From positions 1 to 64,000 of the forward strand of contig JACVTC010000099.1 in NCBI GenBank assembly GCA_016946835.1: a DNA stretch of 64,000 bases, given 5' to 3'. The stretch comes from Neocallimastix lanati (nom. inval.) (lineage: Eukaryota; Neocallimastigomycota; Neocallimastigomycetes; Neocallimastigales; Neocallimastigaceae). Within the stretch, counting starts at the first letter, position 1; every line of letters begins with the position of its first letter. The notes beneath the pieces were generated by a model that saw only the letters and a list, made by a program, of their open reading frames with translations, was not told the origin of the DNA and did not search any database. The position numbers and the translations under genes were made by a program. Shown in pieces: positions 43,257 to 54,471 of the stretch.

Positions 43257-43875
43257 ATTATATTTCCCTTAAATATTTGTGATATTATATTATTGTAAAA
43301 TATATTATATGGGATCTCTGGCATATAGTCTCCTCCATTATTGTTGTTAATTTATATATATATGCGTTTGATATGTATAAATACGGGTTAATATAACTAT
43401 ACTTTAAATAATATGCTTTGTGGTTGAGCAAATAACCATTTTTTAATATGTAATTGCATAAGAAAAATAACATATACTGATAAATTGTATTAGATATATT
43501 TATAGAGTAGAATAGTTTATTTTAGCATAAATTCTTTGTGAATAGAATAGTTTATTAAAAGCCTAAAGATTTCTTTATTAAGATATCAATTTATCAATAT
43601 TGTATTTATGATTTGTTTCTTAATAGGATATGTTTTATAGTATATAAAAGTTATTTTAATGATTAATTAATATTATTGCAAGATTTTCGATAAAATATTC
43701 TATGTGATAAAGATATATTTTCTATTATATGCTTTAATGTATTTTCTACTGACTTAATGGTTTAAAGAGTTTAGTAAATCATTAATATCTTCTCCTAAAA
43801 TTTTATTTTATTTTTTTTTTTTTTAAATATGAATTCTATAAAATAAAATGAAATTTTCTAATTATTAATATTAAT
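43257..43875. other. AT-rich spacer between the gypsy element and the MIF4G-RRM gene
   Basis: No gene seen. It may belong to the element split by the gypsy insertion. Confidence 0.5.
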
Positions 43876-45356
43876 TTAATCATCAAAAGTAATCTTTTGA
43901 CCTTGTGGTTTTGGAGCAGTTGGTTTTCCTCCAAATCTGACGACCTCTACGGTTACCTCTACGGTTACCAACGCGGTTACCTCCATTTCCACCGTTGTTT
44001 CTTTCTGGAGCATAATCTAAACGAATGTTACGACCATCAACTTCAGTACCAGAAAGTTCAAGAGCTTTGGTAGCAGCATCAACATCATCAAATTCAACAT
44101 AACCGAAACCCTTCTTTTTACCGGTTTCCTTTTCAGTTGGAATACGAATGGAAATAATATTACCATATTCACCGAACATATCAGATAATTTTTGTTCGGA
44201 AGTGTTCCAACTTAAGTTACCAATGAAAACAGTCTTGCTTGGAGCACTTCTTGGCTTGTTATCGTAATTCTTTGGCTTGTTAGATTTGTTTGGAGAATTA
44301 GCAATATCTAATCTAACTTCACGACCATCAAGTTCCTTACCATTGTACTCTTTAACAGCCTTTTCATTTTCTTTGTGAATTTCTGCAATAGTTTTTGGTC
44401 CATTACCCTTAGACTTCCACTTATTCTTTCTTAATTCAATGATATCCATTAACATAAATCTCATTCTACTTGGTAAAGCCTTGTTCTTACTAAGTTCGGC
44501 CATTTCAACGAAGTATCTTCTCCAGTCTCTGCTCCATTCCATTAAATTCTCATTATTCTTTTCAGAAGCAATTAATTTTTTGGCTCTCAACCTTATTACC
44601 TACAGTTCTAAATAATAAACATAAATATTCAACACTTTCCTCATCTGGTTCCTGTAATTGATGGAATAAAGTCCTGAAACAGAAACGAATAATTTTTTGT
44701 GTAATTATTTGGCACATGTAAAGTTCACCAATAAAACGGATGTTACCAAGTGAACGACGCTTCTTTTTAATACGTTTAGATTGCTTCCTAGAGTATTCTA
44801 ATTTTTCTTCATCTGTCATTTCACAAACTGGCTTTTCATTATCATCATTATCACTCCATCTGTTATCTTTGTTGTTTTCGAATTCTTCTTGACAAAGATT
44901 TAACAAAAACTTTCTGAAAATGTTGTTATTTGTATCCCTAATATTAACCCACTTTTGTTTCTTTGGTAATTCTTCGTTAATGTATTGACATAACTTAGCA
45001 TATAAACAACCAAAGTTTGGTTCATCAATAGCCTTATCGAAAATTTCTTTAACAATATCCTTAAGAGTTTCTTCATCTTCAATACCAATATCAACAATTT
45101 GATCTGCAAGAATTTTGGAATTTTCTAAAGTTAATTCATTTAAGATATCTTTAACCTTACAAAGTTTAAGTTTAACTTCAAGATCATTAATATTCTTTTC
45201 ACTTAGTGTAACCATTTTCCAAGCATTTTCTGATTTTTCCAATGGCTTAACTTGTGGAAGTGCTTCTTGTTGTTGTTGTTTACGAAAGTATAATCTTAAG
45301 TATGATCTTTCGACACCTCTACGAGAAGATTGATTAGATTCGTTTCTCTTACCCAT
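43876..45356 (-). pseudogene. MIF4G domain (eIF4G-like) joined to nucleolin-like RRMs, two frameshifts
   Basis: Three frames in succession. 45356-44562: start ATG, PLEKSENAWK, then a MIF4G domain (KVKDILNELTLEN, IGELYMCQII, LCLLFRTVGNKVE), as in translation initiation factor eIF4G. The frame moves +1 near 44580 and continues as AKKLIASEKN, RMRFMLMDIIELRKNKWKSK and PKTIAEIHKEN, still eIF4G. At about NEKAVKEYNGKELDGREVRL it becomes the second half of an RRM, then a full RRM (TVFIGNLSWNTSEQKL, GFGYVEFDD) and an RGN/GN-rich tail, as in nucleolin/Nsr1. Another +1 shift near 43948 leads to the expected end FGGKPTAPKPQGQKITFDD, stop at 43876. The eIF4G-nucleolin joint is in frame. No introns. The two shifts make a working protein doubtful unless they are sequence errors. 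Confidence 0.8.
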
Positions 45357-45427
45357 TTTACTTTGACGCTTATTTTGGCTATTATAATTTTTAATTCGAA
45401 AGCTATTTGTATAATGGAGTAATATTC

Positions 45428-46080
45428 TTTTATATAAAATAAAAAATTTTCCAAAAAAAAAAAAATTAAAAAATAAAAAAAGTGAATAAGATAAATATAC
45501 TTTTTTTTACTTTATATATAAAATTAAAATTAGACATAGCATAAAAATCCTTAACTAAAATTAAGCTTATTTGATTATAATATATTCGTTATAAAAGACA
45601 TTAGAATTAAAATTATTATTTGACATTATATTTTTTATTAAATAAATTTTGGACATCTGTTTTAATTTATTATAGTTACTATTTATTATTTATTTTTTGT
45701 TAGAAATAAGTTTAATATAATAAATAAACAATAAATGTAAAATAAATTAATATAAATTAAAGTATAAATAAACTTTACTATAAAAAATAAATTTATGTAT
45801 ATTGTGGCTCATATCATTAAATGGGGGAGAGCGAGTTTCGGAACCGCACATGATTAGATATAAGCCATATCTTTTTGAGATGGCGTATTATATATAAATT
45901 ATTTTATATAAATAATTAAATAATAATTAAATATATATTTTATTATATAAATCATCATTTTTTTTGAAATATATCACATTTTAAATATTTTGAATTAATA
46001 TTACTACTAAAAAATGGTGTCCATTTCGCAAAATGTGGCTTAAAAATTTTAAAAAATAAACATAAATAAATAAAATAAAT
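45428..46080. repeat. Dispersed repeat (copies at 28786-29330, 34195-34470, 55960-56360)
   Basis: Contains TTTTCCAAAAAAAAA..., TAGACATAGCATAAAAATCC, TTATGTATATTGTGGCTCAT, then the GAGTTTCGGAACCGCAC core and ATAAGCCATATCTTTTTGAG. It starts about 70 bp upstream of the MIF4G-RRM gene's ATG. Confidence 0.88.
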
Positions 46081-46086
46081 AATAAA

Positions 46087-46092
46087 AAATAT

Positions 46093-46143
<51 letters not shown>

Positions 46144-46500
46144 TTATTTATTATTTTTATTTATTATTTATTATTATTTATTATATATTATATATTATAT
46201 ATTATATATTATTTATTTATTATTTGTTTATTATTTGTTTATTATTTGTTTATTATTTGTTTATTATTTGTTTATTATTTGTTTATTTATTTATTTATTA
46301 TTTATTATTTATTTATTTATTATTTATTATTTATTATTTATTATTTATTATTTATTATTTATTATTTATTATTCAATTATTTATTATTTATTATTTATTA
46401 TTCAATTATTTATTATTTATTATTTATTATTTATTATTTATTATTTATTATTTATTATTTATTATTTATTATTTATTATTTTTTTATTTAAAAATATTTT
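46087..46500. repeat. TTTA and TTATTTA microsatellites
   Basis: (TTTA)n at 46091-46145, a TATAT stretch, then (TTTGTTTATTA)n and (TTATTTA)n to about 46482. Open frames here are low-complexity only. Confidence 0.95.
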
Positions 46501-46539
46501 ATAAAAAATGTTTAGAGACTTATTATTTTAAAAATTAAA

Positions 46540-46900
46540 TTATTTATTTATTTATTTATTGGTTAAAAAAAATATGTAATGCGGCAATTAATTAAATGTA
46601 TTTTAAACCACAATACATAATGCACAATTGTGAAATGATATACATTCATAAAAAATAATAATATCTAATCAAAATTCTAAAATGAAACTCTAAATATGAA
46701 AGTCCTCATCTCTTAATAATTGGTGATTCCTACATAATTATACAAATAAAAATATCGAATGTAGTGCATTTCTCAATAGTGTATTTCACAATGTGGCTTA
46801 TATATATTAAAATAAAGCCATTCATTTTTAAGATATTCTATACAATCAGAAATAAATATATAAATTAAATAATTAAATATAATGGTAAACAAGGCACATA
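46540..46900. repeat. Dispersed repeat tail (copy of 34780-35100)
   Basis: Shares ATGCGGCAATTAATTAAATG and GTGGCTTATAT...AAAGCCATTC stretches with 34800-35100. No gene. Confidence 0.8.
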
Positions 46901-46917
46901 ATAAAAAAATGGGAAGA

Positions 46918-47105
46918 GTTGCATTTCCCCAAGTTGTATTTTGACAAGTAGAGTATTGATATATATAAATGAATAAATAAATATTAATTCAAAATAATTT
47001 TTTTAAAAATTGTTTTTATTCGATATTAATAATATTTAATTTTATTTATTGATTTATTTAATAATTTTCAATTTGGCGAAATGCAACTTGGCGAAATGCC
47101 CCACA
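46918..47105. mobile_element. MITE-like foldback element, copy 1
   Basis: GTTGCATTTCCCCAAGTTG at the left and CAATTTGGCGAAATGCAAC at the right are inverted. The interior (TAGAGTATTGATATA..., AATAATATTTAATTTTATTT) is the reverse complement of about 57500-57650. Size about 190 bp; no ORF. A non-autonomous element is inferred. Confidence 0.7.
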
Positions 47106-47294
47106 CCCAAAAAAATGTCACGTCACATTACGAAATGCTCTAATCCCCAAAATATTTTTAATATATCTAACTCTTTAATTTTAATTTGGAGGTCATTTCA
47201 TCACAATACATTTTATTTTATATTTTCTCTTTCCTAATAAAATAGTAAAAGTCTTTCCCCTACTAACAGCAAATCTAGATATATTAGTTTATTA

Positions 47295-47495
47295 AAAAAA
47301 AAATAAATAAATAAATAAAAATAAATAAATAAATAAAAATAAATAAATAAATAAAAATAAATAAATAAATAAAAATAAATAAATAAATAAAAATAAATAA
47401 ATAAATAAAAATAAATAAGTAAATAAAAATAAATAAATAAATAAAAATAAATAAATAAATAAAAATAAATAAATAAATAAAAATAAATAAATGAA
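47295..47495. repeat. 20-bp (AAATAAATAAATAAATAAAA)n tandem repeat
   Basis: About nine to ten near-perfect units; one carries a single A-to-G change (AAATAAGTAAAT, about 47415). Confidence 0.95.
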
Positions 47496-47589
47496 AAAAA
47501 TTTGTTTCTCTATTTATTTTAATTAAAATAAATAGAGAAATTGAATTTGATATTATATAGTATGTAATATTATATATAATATTTAATAT

Positions 47590-48377
47590 TATATCATATA
47601 TCTTATGACGTCAAATAATTTTACATTGATTCATGTATATACATTTATATTATTTATATATACAAACATTTGATACTTTTATTCCATGAAATATTAAATG
47701 AATTATTTTATAGAATATTTACATATGTTAACAAACCGGTTTTTTTATTTATAAAAACTTTGTAAAGTTAACTATAATCTTTACTATTTTTATAATAATT
47801 CTTGTAATATAGTTAGTTCTGGTTCACAAGACCTTTTTAATGTATTCAGAGGTGCTATTATATTTTCCTTCGGTGGTGGGGGTGTCCATCATATTGGATT
47901 ACTATTACTTATTAAAATGATGTTGACCGATGTAAATTTTTTATCCTTGATGTTACCGGCCAAATCAGAATCAGTTCAGGCAACTATTTCTTCTTTTCTG
48001 TTATAATATATCTTATTTAAATTGAAATTAATTTTTGTTTCATATTCTATATCTTCCAATTTATTGTCTGATATAATGTTTGCATATTATTTTTCTTCGT
48101 TATTTATTATTATTGATCATCCCATTTTCATTTTAATTTTTATTAAAACCTTATTATTAAATTCAATATTTCATCTTCATTATTAAATTTTTGCCCCTTC
48201 TTTTGTTTCCATATTATTATTATTTTGTAAAATATTTAACTTTTAATGAAAAATTTATGAAAAATTTTTGAACATAAATTATTATTGTTTTCATCATTAT
48301 TATTATCAATTTTTTTATTCAAAAATTATTAAAATTTTTATTATTAATTTTTTTTTATTCATTATTCATCTACAATA

Positions 48378-48422
<45 letters not shown>

Positions 48423-48620
48423 TCACCGTCTTCATTTTCTACTTGATCCTCGATAGTTTTGTCTGTTACTTTATGTTACCATTATTTCCATTATCTTCAT
48501 TATTTTCTGTTTTTTTTCATTGAATTTCTAGAATCTGCAATTTTTATCTATAGGGTTATTAATAGTTTTATTGTAATTGTTAGTGCTACTTTCGAGCACT
48601 GATTCTTCGGAATTATGCTG
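47590..48620 (-). pseudogene. Ty1/copia relic: linker, RNase H and LTR piece
   Basis: On the minus strand, 48620-48030 is an acidic/Asn-rich linker (VENEDGDK) with a poly(A) expansion at about 48380-48418. Then TDSD-AGNIKDKKFTSVNIILIS (matched in parts; compare the live RNase H TDSDFAGDIKDRKSTSG) at about 47985-47900, with stops. Below 47670 is LTR-like sequence shared with 18700-18775. RT is missing between linker and RNase H. The linker part recurs at 58990-59560. Confidence 0.75.
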
Positions 48621-48639
48621 TAAATTCTATATTTTTTTT

Positions 48640-49190
48640 TATTTTTTTTCAGTATTTGAATTTTGGTGGCCTAAATACCGGTAGTAGTGCATTGGAAGCA
48701 ATAGTTTCTAGCTTTTCCCGTTCCTCGATGATAACACCACGTCCATTATTACGAGTAATAATTTCAGTATTAGTGTTATCAATCGAATTCTGTATAAGTT
48801 CTTTCACCGGGAGGTGAAAATCCCATGCCCTCATCATTTCGACGTCGACGCTCTCAGCAAACGGTAGATTCAATAGATTCAACAGGAATACTAATGCTGT
48901 TAGTAAATGTGTATTGATGAGAATTAACAGGACTTTTATCTGCACTATTCCTTTACCATATTGGTATGACGTCGGCACTCTTGTTAATGAAAAGCGTTTT
49001 TGCTAAACCTCTCAAAAAGTAACTCAATAGAAGAAGAGAGCTACTAATGATTGATATTGTATTAACAAAATATTCTGCAAGTCCCATAATATACGGAACA
49101 GTAGACCCCTGTGAACTTTTTAGGAGTTGTGTTCCCGCAGTATCGAATTGAAGCTCATCTAAAACTGTAATTCTACTAAGAAGAATATAT
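48640..49190 (-). pseudogene. LINE relic, C-terminal tail subtype
   Basis: Minus-strand pieces: FLLSRITVLDELQFDTAG (about 49175-49125; compare FLLGG), SQYGKGIV and NLPFAESVDVEMMRAWDFHLP (48900-48810). Frames are broken. Related to 21330-21860 and 63010-63500. Confidence 0.7.
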
Positions 49191-49657
49191 AAAAAACCTG
49201 TTTATGAAATTTTCATATTCTAAAATATTAGAATAAGAAAGAAATAAACATGATATTATTAATTATACAACTCCAATGTTACTACATATCAAGTTTAAAA
49301 CAATGTAAAACAAAAAAAAATCTAGTACGAAGAGTGTAAATTGGAATGCTAGAAGACTGCGGAAAATGACCTAGAATTTTTTTTTTTTTTTTTTTTTTTT
49401 TAACGGCAGCAAACTTGTTTCATCTTTATTAATTAAATATTTGAAAAAAATACATGTAATAAAAAAAAAAATAAAAAAATAAACAAAACAAAAAAAAAAA
49501 ATAAAATAAAATAAAATAATGGTATAAAATAAAATAAAATAAAATAATGGTATAAAATATTCTAGTTTCATTTAATTAATATCTGTAAGACTCCACAAGG
49601 GCATTATTATACTGAAGTATAATAATTAATTTTGACTTCGCAATGTAAATCATAATT

Positions 49658-50540
49658 TTAAGATACAAAATTATGATCTTCATTGGTTGCGCTAGCCCTG
49701 CTGGCCTGTCTTACTGTTTCTTCAGCATTGACGCTCTTGGTAGTAGTAGTACGATTCGATTTGAGCCTATTGAACAAAGACCATTGCTGGCCAATAGCAA
49801 TAGGTATAATCGATTGAAGAAGAGCCGCAGTAACCACCAAGAATGGAGTATCAGAATAAGCACCTGATTTCATCTGGCACTTAAATAGATCCTTCCATTC
49901 CCTTGTACTGTTATTAATACTTTTGCCTCCAAGAAGGAAATTAAACACTTTTTCACACACACTAGAATCAACATACACATTATTTTCAATACTATTACTA
50001 ACATTACTAATAATACTATTACCAATATTACTAAAACTATTATTACTATTACTATTATTACTATTACTATTATTACTATTACTATTATTACTATTACTAT
50101 TATTACTATTATTATTATTACTGTTGCTGTAATCATTATTACTATTAACTATATCATTTGCTAGGTTGCCACGGTTAAAAGTATTATATAAAAATAAAAT
50201 TTTATCATTAACTTTACTACGAATAGGATTGAAAAATGGACAATCAATTAACCAATGACTTATCCATTGCTTATTACTTTTACAACAGGGACAAAAATTA
50301 GGACACATCTGATCTATTATTTTTGCAGCTTTAGCAATTCTAACATCTAATCTATATCCGCTTCGTGCTCTCAATAGCCAATAGAAACCATATGAAAGAT
50401 CAGGATATTCATAACAAAGTTTAATAAATTTTGATGTTTCTTCGAATTTGTTTTTGTCATAAAACTCAGCTTTTATAGAATTGATTTTCATATCTCTTTT
50501 CCAATAAAAATCCTTGATTTTATTATCGTTATTACCATTT
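49658..50540 (-). pseudogene. LINE ORF, C-terminal part: zinc knuckle and FLLGG module
   Basis: Reads in frame from about 50540 as NNDNKIKDFYWKRDM, then SIKAEFYDKNKFEETSKF, ARSGYRLDVR, knuckle CPCCKSNKQWISHWLIDC (the CCHC finger common at the C-terminus of non-LTR Pol), an Asn/Ser microsatellite tract, FNFLLGGKSI...YSDTPFLVVTAALL, and the tail KSVNAEETVRQASRASATNE. It is separated from the RT frame by one single-base shift at an A-run near 50537, so the original ORF was continuous. Confidence 0.85.
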
Positions 50541-51882
50541 TCTCTAGTTTACGTTTAAGAGTTCTACTTTCTTTTGTCCATGTATATTTTCTAGATTTTG
50601 GAATATTATTAACTAAATAGGAAATAACACAATTTGAATCTTTCCATTTATCAAAACATTTGACTTGAGACAAAGCACACTTAGCTGACAATGGAGGAAT
50701 ATGTAAATCTTTTGAAATAGAATATACATTAATAAAAGATTTGGCTTTTTGTATACCTGCAACCCATCTTAATCCTTTATTAATTAATTTCTGAGTATTA
50801 TTTGTTCTCGCTTTATTTGAACCAAGTAAAGGTGCAAAGTAAGAGACTTTACTAAGTACATAGGAGTTAATAATAATCTTCTTAAATGGAATAGGAATTT
50901 TGGAATTTGAAAGAAATTTACTAACAGAAAAGAGAGCTTTAGTTACTTTAGAGTTAAGTAATTTAATAATAAGGTTCAATGATAAGCTTTTATCAAATGG
51001 TATACCTAAATAGGTATAACATTTAGTTATTGGGATTGGTTGACCAGCAAGATAAAAAGTAGGATCTCTTTTATTTTGAAAAAGAGGTGTGTCTGGTCGA
51101 ATCACCATCGTTGCACACTTGTTAATTCCAAAATTCATCATATAAAATTTAGCCCATTCATTTACCTTCTTAAGCATTTTTTTTAACTTAGTTCTTGATG
51201 GTGCGCATAGAACAATATCATCTGCAAAGAGTCCACCACAACATCTAGATTCGCCTAAAGGAATTCCAAGTTCTGAAAAATCATTAAAAATATCATTAAT
51301 AAATAGATTGAAAAGAATTGGTGATAGTGGACAACCTTGACTAACTCCTTTCATAATATTAAAAGATTCCGAATATTGATCATCAATTTTAACACTGGCT
51401 TTGGAAGTCAAATATAGATTTTTTATAAATTGATAACATTTACCTCTAATGCCTAAAGCATCTAATTTATATAAAATATTACCTATTGGAACAGAATCAT
51501 ATGCCTTTTTTAAATCTAGAAAAGCAAGGTAAGTTTCTTTATTATCATTTCTACGCCTTTGACAAATTTCTCGAATTGAAATAAATAAACTAACACATTC
51601 TTCTTTTGTACGAAATCCAAATTGCTCTGGCCTAATAAAATTATTTTTAAGTCCATATTCTGAAATTCTTTTGGAGACTATTTTCGAAATGAGTTTAATA
51701 CCATTGTTAATCAGAGAGATACCTCGATAATTGTCACAATCAGATAGATCATCTCCTTTTTTAGGAATAGATATAATACTTGCTTCATTCCAAGAGCTAG
51801 GAAATTCTCCATTCCAAATTCTTGAGTATATCTTCTGTAAACAATTTAAACCAGAAGCAGAATTATTTATAATTTGGAGTAG
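50488..51882 (-). pseudogene. LINE reverse transcriptase (5'-truncated, frameshifted at its end)
   Basis: Open from 51882 to 50488 (464 codons) with no proper start; a stop (51885-51883) and frame change precede it, where EEIKEAILATPNYK is out of frame. RT motifs in order: SWNEASIISIPKKGD, YRGISLINNGIKLISKI, PEQFGFR, TYLAFLDLKKAYDSV (Asp about 123), GVSQGCPLSPILFNLFIND, and FADDIVL (about 219-225), then FNILLGIP-type KCYTYLGIP and SYFAPLLGSNKA. It copies LINE RNA at the cut target. No endonuclease domain is visible in this truncated copy. The catalytic aspartates are intact. Confidence 0.9.
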
Positions 51883-52011
51883 CTAAAATTGCTTCTTTAA
51901 TTTCTTCTATACTGATGTCTTGATTAATAATATCATTAGTTAGGTTGCCACGGTTAAAAGCATTATATAAAAATAAAATTTTATCATTAACTTTACTACG
52001 TTCGTACTAGA

Positions 52012-52139
52012 ACCCACCTTAGAAAGAATAACCATCGATTATCTCGATTATCATCAGAATCACAGAAAGCTATAATTAGTACACCTGATATAGGTTATTC
52101 CTTTTCCATGGACCTGGAGAAACAGTCCACATCATTGGG
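52012..52139. repeat. Unit shared with 60045-60190
   Basis: AGTACACCTGATATAGGTTA and CATTGGGGAC stretches recur at 60110-60190 in the same orientation. Together with 49251-49310 versus 59937-59998 this marks a duplicated host-type block. Confidence 0.8.
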
Positions 52140-52590
52140 GACTTTCACTAATACTACCGATTATAAACAATATTATTTCTTTTATTGTTATTATTAAAAT
52201 TTCACTAATACTACCGATTATAAACAATATTATTTCTTTTATTGTTATTATTAAAATTTCACTAATACTACCGATTATAAACAATATTATTTCTTTTATT
52301 GTTATTATTAAAATTTCACTAATACTACAGATTATAAACAATATTATTTCTTTTATTGTTATTATTAAAATTATATACTTTGTTACTACTATCTGAGAAA
52401 ACAGTGTTTGCATTACTATTTGATATTGGGTAATATTTTTAAAATTATAAAAAATTTTTCAAAAAGTATTTCAATTTCTTAAAATATTTAATTATTGAAA
52501 TTCACGGAAAATATTACTTATTAGAAAACCAATATTCCAATTAAGGAATACTATTTTCTCTATAATTGCAAATAACACCGTTGGTAAATT
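52140..52590 (-). pseudogene. LINE relic with 57-bp tandem expansion
   Basis: Related to 23460-23780: AACAATATTATTTCTTTTAT, ATATACTTTGTTACTACTAT and GAAATTCACGGAAAA are shared. Codes the acidic/Asn-Ile region between the zinc knuckle and the FLLGG module. Nothing else of the LINE remains here. Confidence 0.75.
52143..52371. repeat. 57-bp tandem repeat, four units
   Basis: CACTAATACTA starts at 52146, 52203, 52260 and 52317, exactly 57 bp apart (19 codons); units are nearly identical. The single-copy equivalent is near 23450-23530. Confidence 0.93.
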
Positions 52591-52988
52591 TTTACTTTTA
52601 ACACATTTTACACTTTACTTTATTTTAATATATTATAATTCAAAAATTCAGTATATTTTTTTGTTATAATTTTAAATACTTTTTTTTTTCTTTTTACAAT
52701 AAATATTTTTAATTAACTTTTTTATTACATTTAAAAACTTTGAATTTCTATAATTATTTTATTATAAATAATATAACAGTTATTCTACAATTCTACAACT
52801 TTCTTTTAATATATAACTAAACTATGCATTATTCCATAATAACACATAATTAAATCATATATTTTTTCTTAATAGAAAGAACATATAATCAAATTATGCA
52901 TTATCCAATTTAAATATCACATAATTAATTTATATATTTAAAATAATTAGATTAATATTAATAACTAAATTTTGAAATAGAAATATTT
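52591..52988. other. 3' flank of the truncated EVK-repeat paralogue
   Basis: AT-rich, related to 24600-25144 and 60700-60960. No gene seen. Confidence 0.6.
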
Positions 52989-54461
52989 CTAAATACATAA
53001 GTTTTCTTCAGAGCCAGTTGGATATTTGTTTAAATAATTCAACCCCAAATCGAATAAGGGGATGTCGTAATTACTTAAATCAATATCAGATTCAACTTTC
53101 CCTAATTGATCAATTTCCATTTCAAATTCATTTCCAGTATTCAATATATACATTGAATCAAATCTTTTATTAGATTCCATTTCATTATTCGTTGAGCAAA
53201 ACGAATCAATAGATCCTATTTCAGTATTCATTGGGCAAAACGTATTAATATCCATAGTAGATCCAATTCCAGTATCTATTGGGCATAATGGATTAATATC
53301 CATAGTAGACCCAATTGCAGTATCTATTGGGCATAATGGATTAATATCCATAATAGATCCATTTCCTGTATCTATTGCGCATAATGGATTAATATCCATA
53401 TTAGATCCTTTTTCAGTATCCATTGAGTTTAATATATTCGTTTCCACAGCATTTCCTACTCCAGTATTCAATAAGAATAATGGATCACTTTCATTATTTG
53501 AACATATTCCATTATTCAAAGAGAATAATGAATCACTTTCATTATTTAATTCTATTCCTGTATTCATTGGGTCTAATATATTTATTCCCATTACAGTTCC
53601 TACTCCAGTATTCGATAAGAATAATGGATCATTTCCTTTATTCGATTCTATTCCACTATTCAATGAGGATAACAACTCACTCTCCATAGTAGATTCCACT
53701 CCAGTATTAATTGAAAAAAATTGATTAATTCTCAAAGTAGATTCTATTTCTAAAATTGCTTCTTTCATATTTTCTAAAACTTCCTCAATATCAACGTTAT
53801 CATTTCCATCACAATTAACCTCATTTACATTATAACTTTCTTCAAGATATATTAATCCAATCAATTTTTTTAAATTATTAAATACTTCTTTAATATTCAA
53901 GGTATTTTCATTAATATTATAATCATTTTCATCAAACATTAACGGCATGTCAGACACTTTTTTAATATGAATTTCATATTTAAATTCACTGTTAAAACTA
54001 TAGTCTTCATCATATATAATATTCATATAATTAAAAAATCTCTTATATTTTCCTTCATTCAGTAAGCATTTTAAATAAAGTGAACTCTGATTATTTTTTC
54101 TATTCACTCTTCGAATAAACTGCTTTAAAGTTATTGTGCTAAATAATTCGCTTAATGCCATTATTCTTCTATTAACCACGAAAACAAGCATGTACATATA
54201 ATTATATTTCATATTATTTCTTTCAGAATTTATATTCAATGAAACTTTAATTTCATCCTCCAAAAGTCCTAGATTTTCAACTTTAACTTCTTTATTTTCG
54301 CATTTTTGGTTCCCACTTATATAACTATCTAACTTACTAATCATATCCTCGTAGTCCAAATCATATGATGAAAATAAATTCACCATTTTAATTAGCTTCA
54401 CCTCAACTGTTGAATCCCCAAAAATTGATTCATATTCTCTAAAACTCATTATAAAATCCAC
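52989..54461 (-). CDS. Beheaded paralogue of the EVK-repeat protein
   Basis: 490 codons open. Residues 1-205 are almost identical to residues 114-318 of the protein at 25145-26893, including Asp and EVK of the nuclease-like motif, then diverge. The C-terminal repeats differ in wording (units like GSTMDINPLCPIDTGI and GSNNESDPLFLLNTGV, about 18-22 residues). The tail SNYDIPLFDLGL..YPTGSEEN is kept. The first ~113 residues and the promoter region are gone: sequence jumps at 54470-54473 from the coding region to what is 27367 in copy 1. The first Met is therefore a chance internal codon; without the N-terminus it is probably a pseudogene with a long surviving frame. Confidence 0.7.
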   Translation of the reverse strand: MDFIMSFREYESIFGDSTVEVKLIKMVNLFSSYDLDYEDMISKLDSYISGNQKCENKEVKVENLGLLEDEIKVSLNINSERNNMKYNYMYMLVFVVNRRIMALSELFSTITLKQFIRRVNRKNNQSSLYLKCLLNEGKYKRFFNYMNIIYDEDYSFNSEFKYEIHIKKVSDMPLMFDENDYNINENTLNIKEVFNNLKKLIGLIYLEESYNVNEVNCDGNDNVDIEEVLENMKEAILEIESTLRINQFFSINTGVESTMESELLSSLNSGIESNKGNDPLFLSNTGVGTVMGINILDPMNTGIELNNESDSLFSLNNGICSNNESDPLFLLNTGVGNAVETNILNSMDTEKGSNMDINPLCAIDTGNGSIMDINPLCPIDTAIGSTMDINPLCPIDTGIGSTMDINTFCPMNTEIGSIDSFCSTNNEMESNKRFDSMYILNTGNEFEMEIDQLGKVESDIDLSNYDIPLFDLGLNYLNKYPTGSEENLCI

Positions 54462-54471
54462 TTTCTTTTCA

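Larger units (their letters stand above)
49379..52005 (-). mobile_element. LINE (non-LTR retrotransposon), best copy in the window
   Basis: Minus strand with poly(A) tail at 49379-49402, 3' UTR 49403-49657, and RT and C-terminal ORFs above. The 5' side is truncated within the RT N-terminus. At 51945-52000 sits a second copy of the segment found at 50164-50220 (GGTTGCCACGGTTAAAAG...), a rearranged 5' join. The 11-bp word TCTAGTACGAA (49321-49331) and its reverse complement (52001-52011) flank the whole. Confidence 0.85.

Noticed and set aside
43876-45356. Programmed +1 frameshifting in the MIF4G-RRM gene
   Set aside because: Neither site resembles a known +1 slippery site, and two events in one chimeric gene fit mutation or sequence error better.
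46224-46538. Overlapping hydrophobic ORFs
   Set aside because: Pure TTATTTA/TTTGTTTA microsatellite, open in several frames at once.
48268-48456. Small ORF (and its counterpart 59203-59415)
   Set aside because: Plus-strand reading of a minus-strand copia linker relic interrupted by poly(A).
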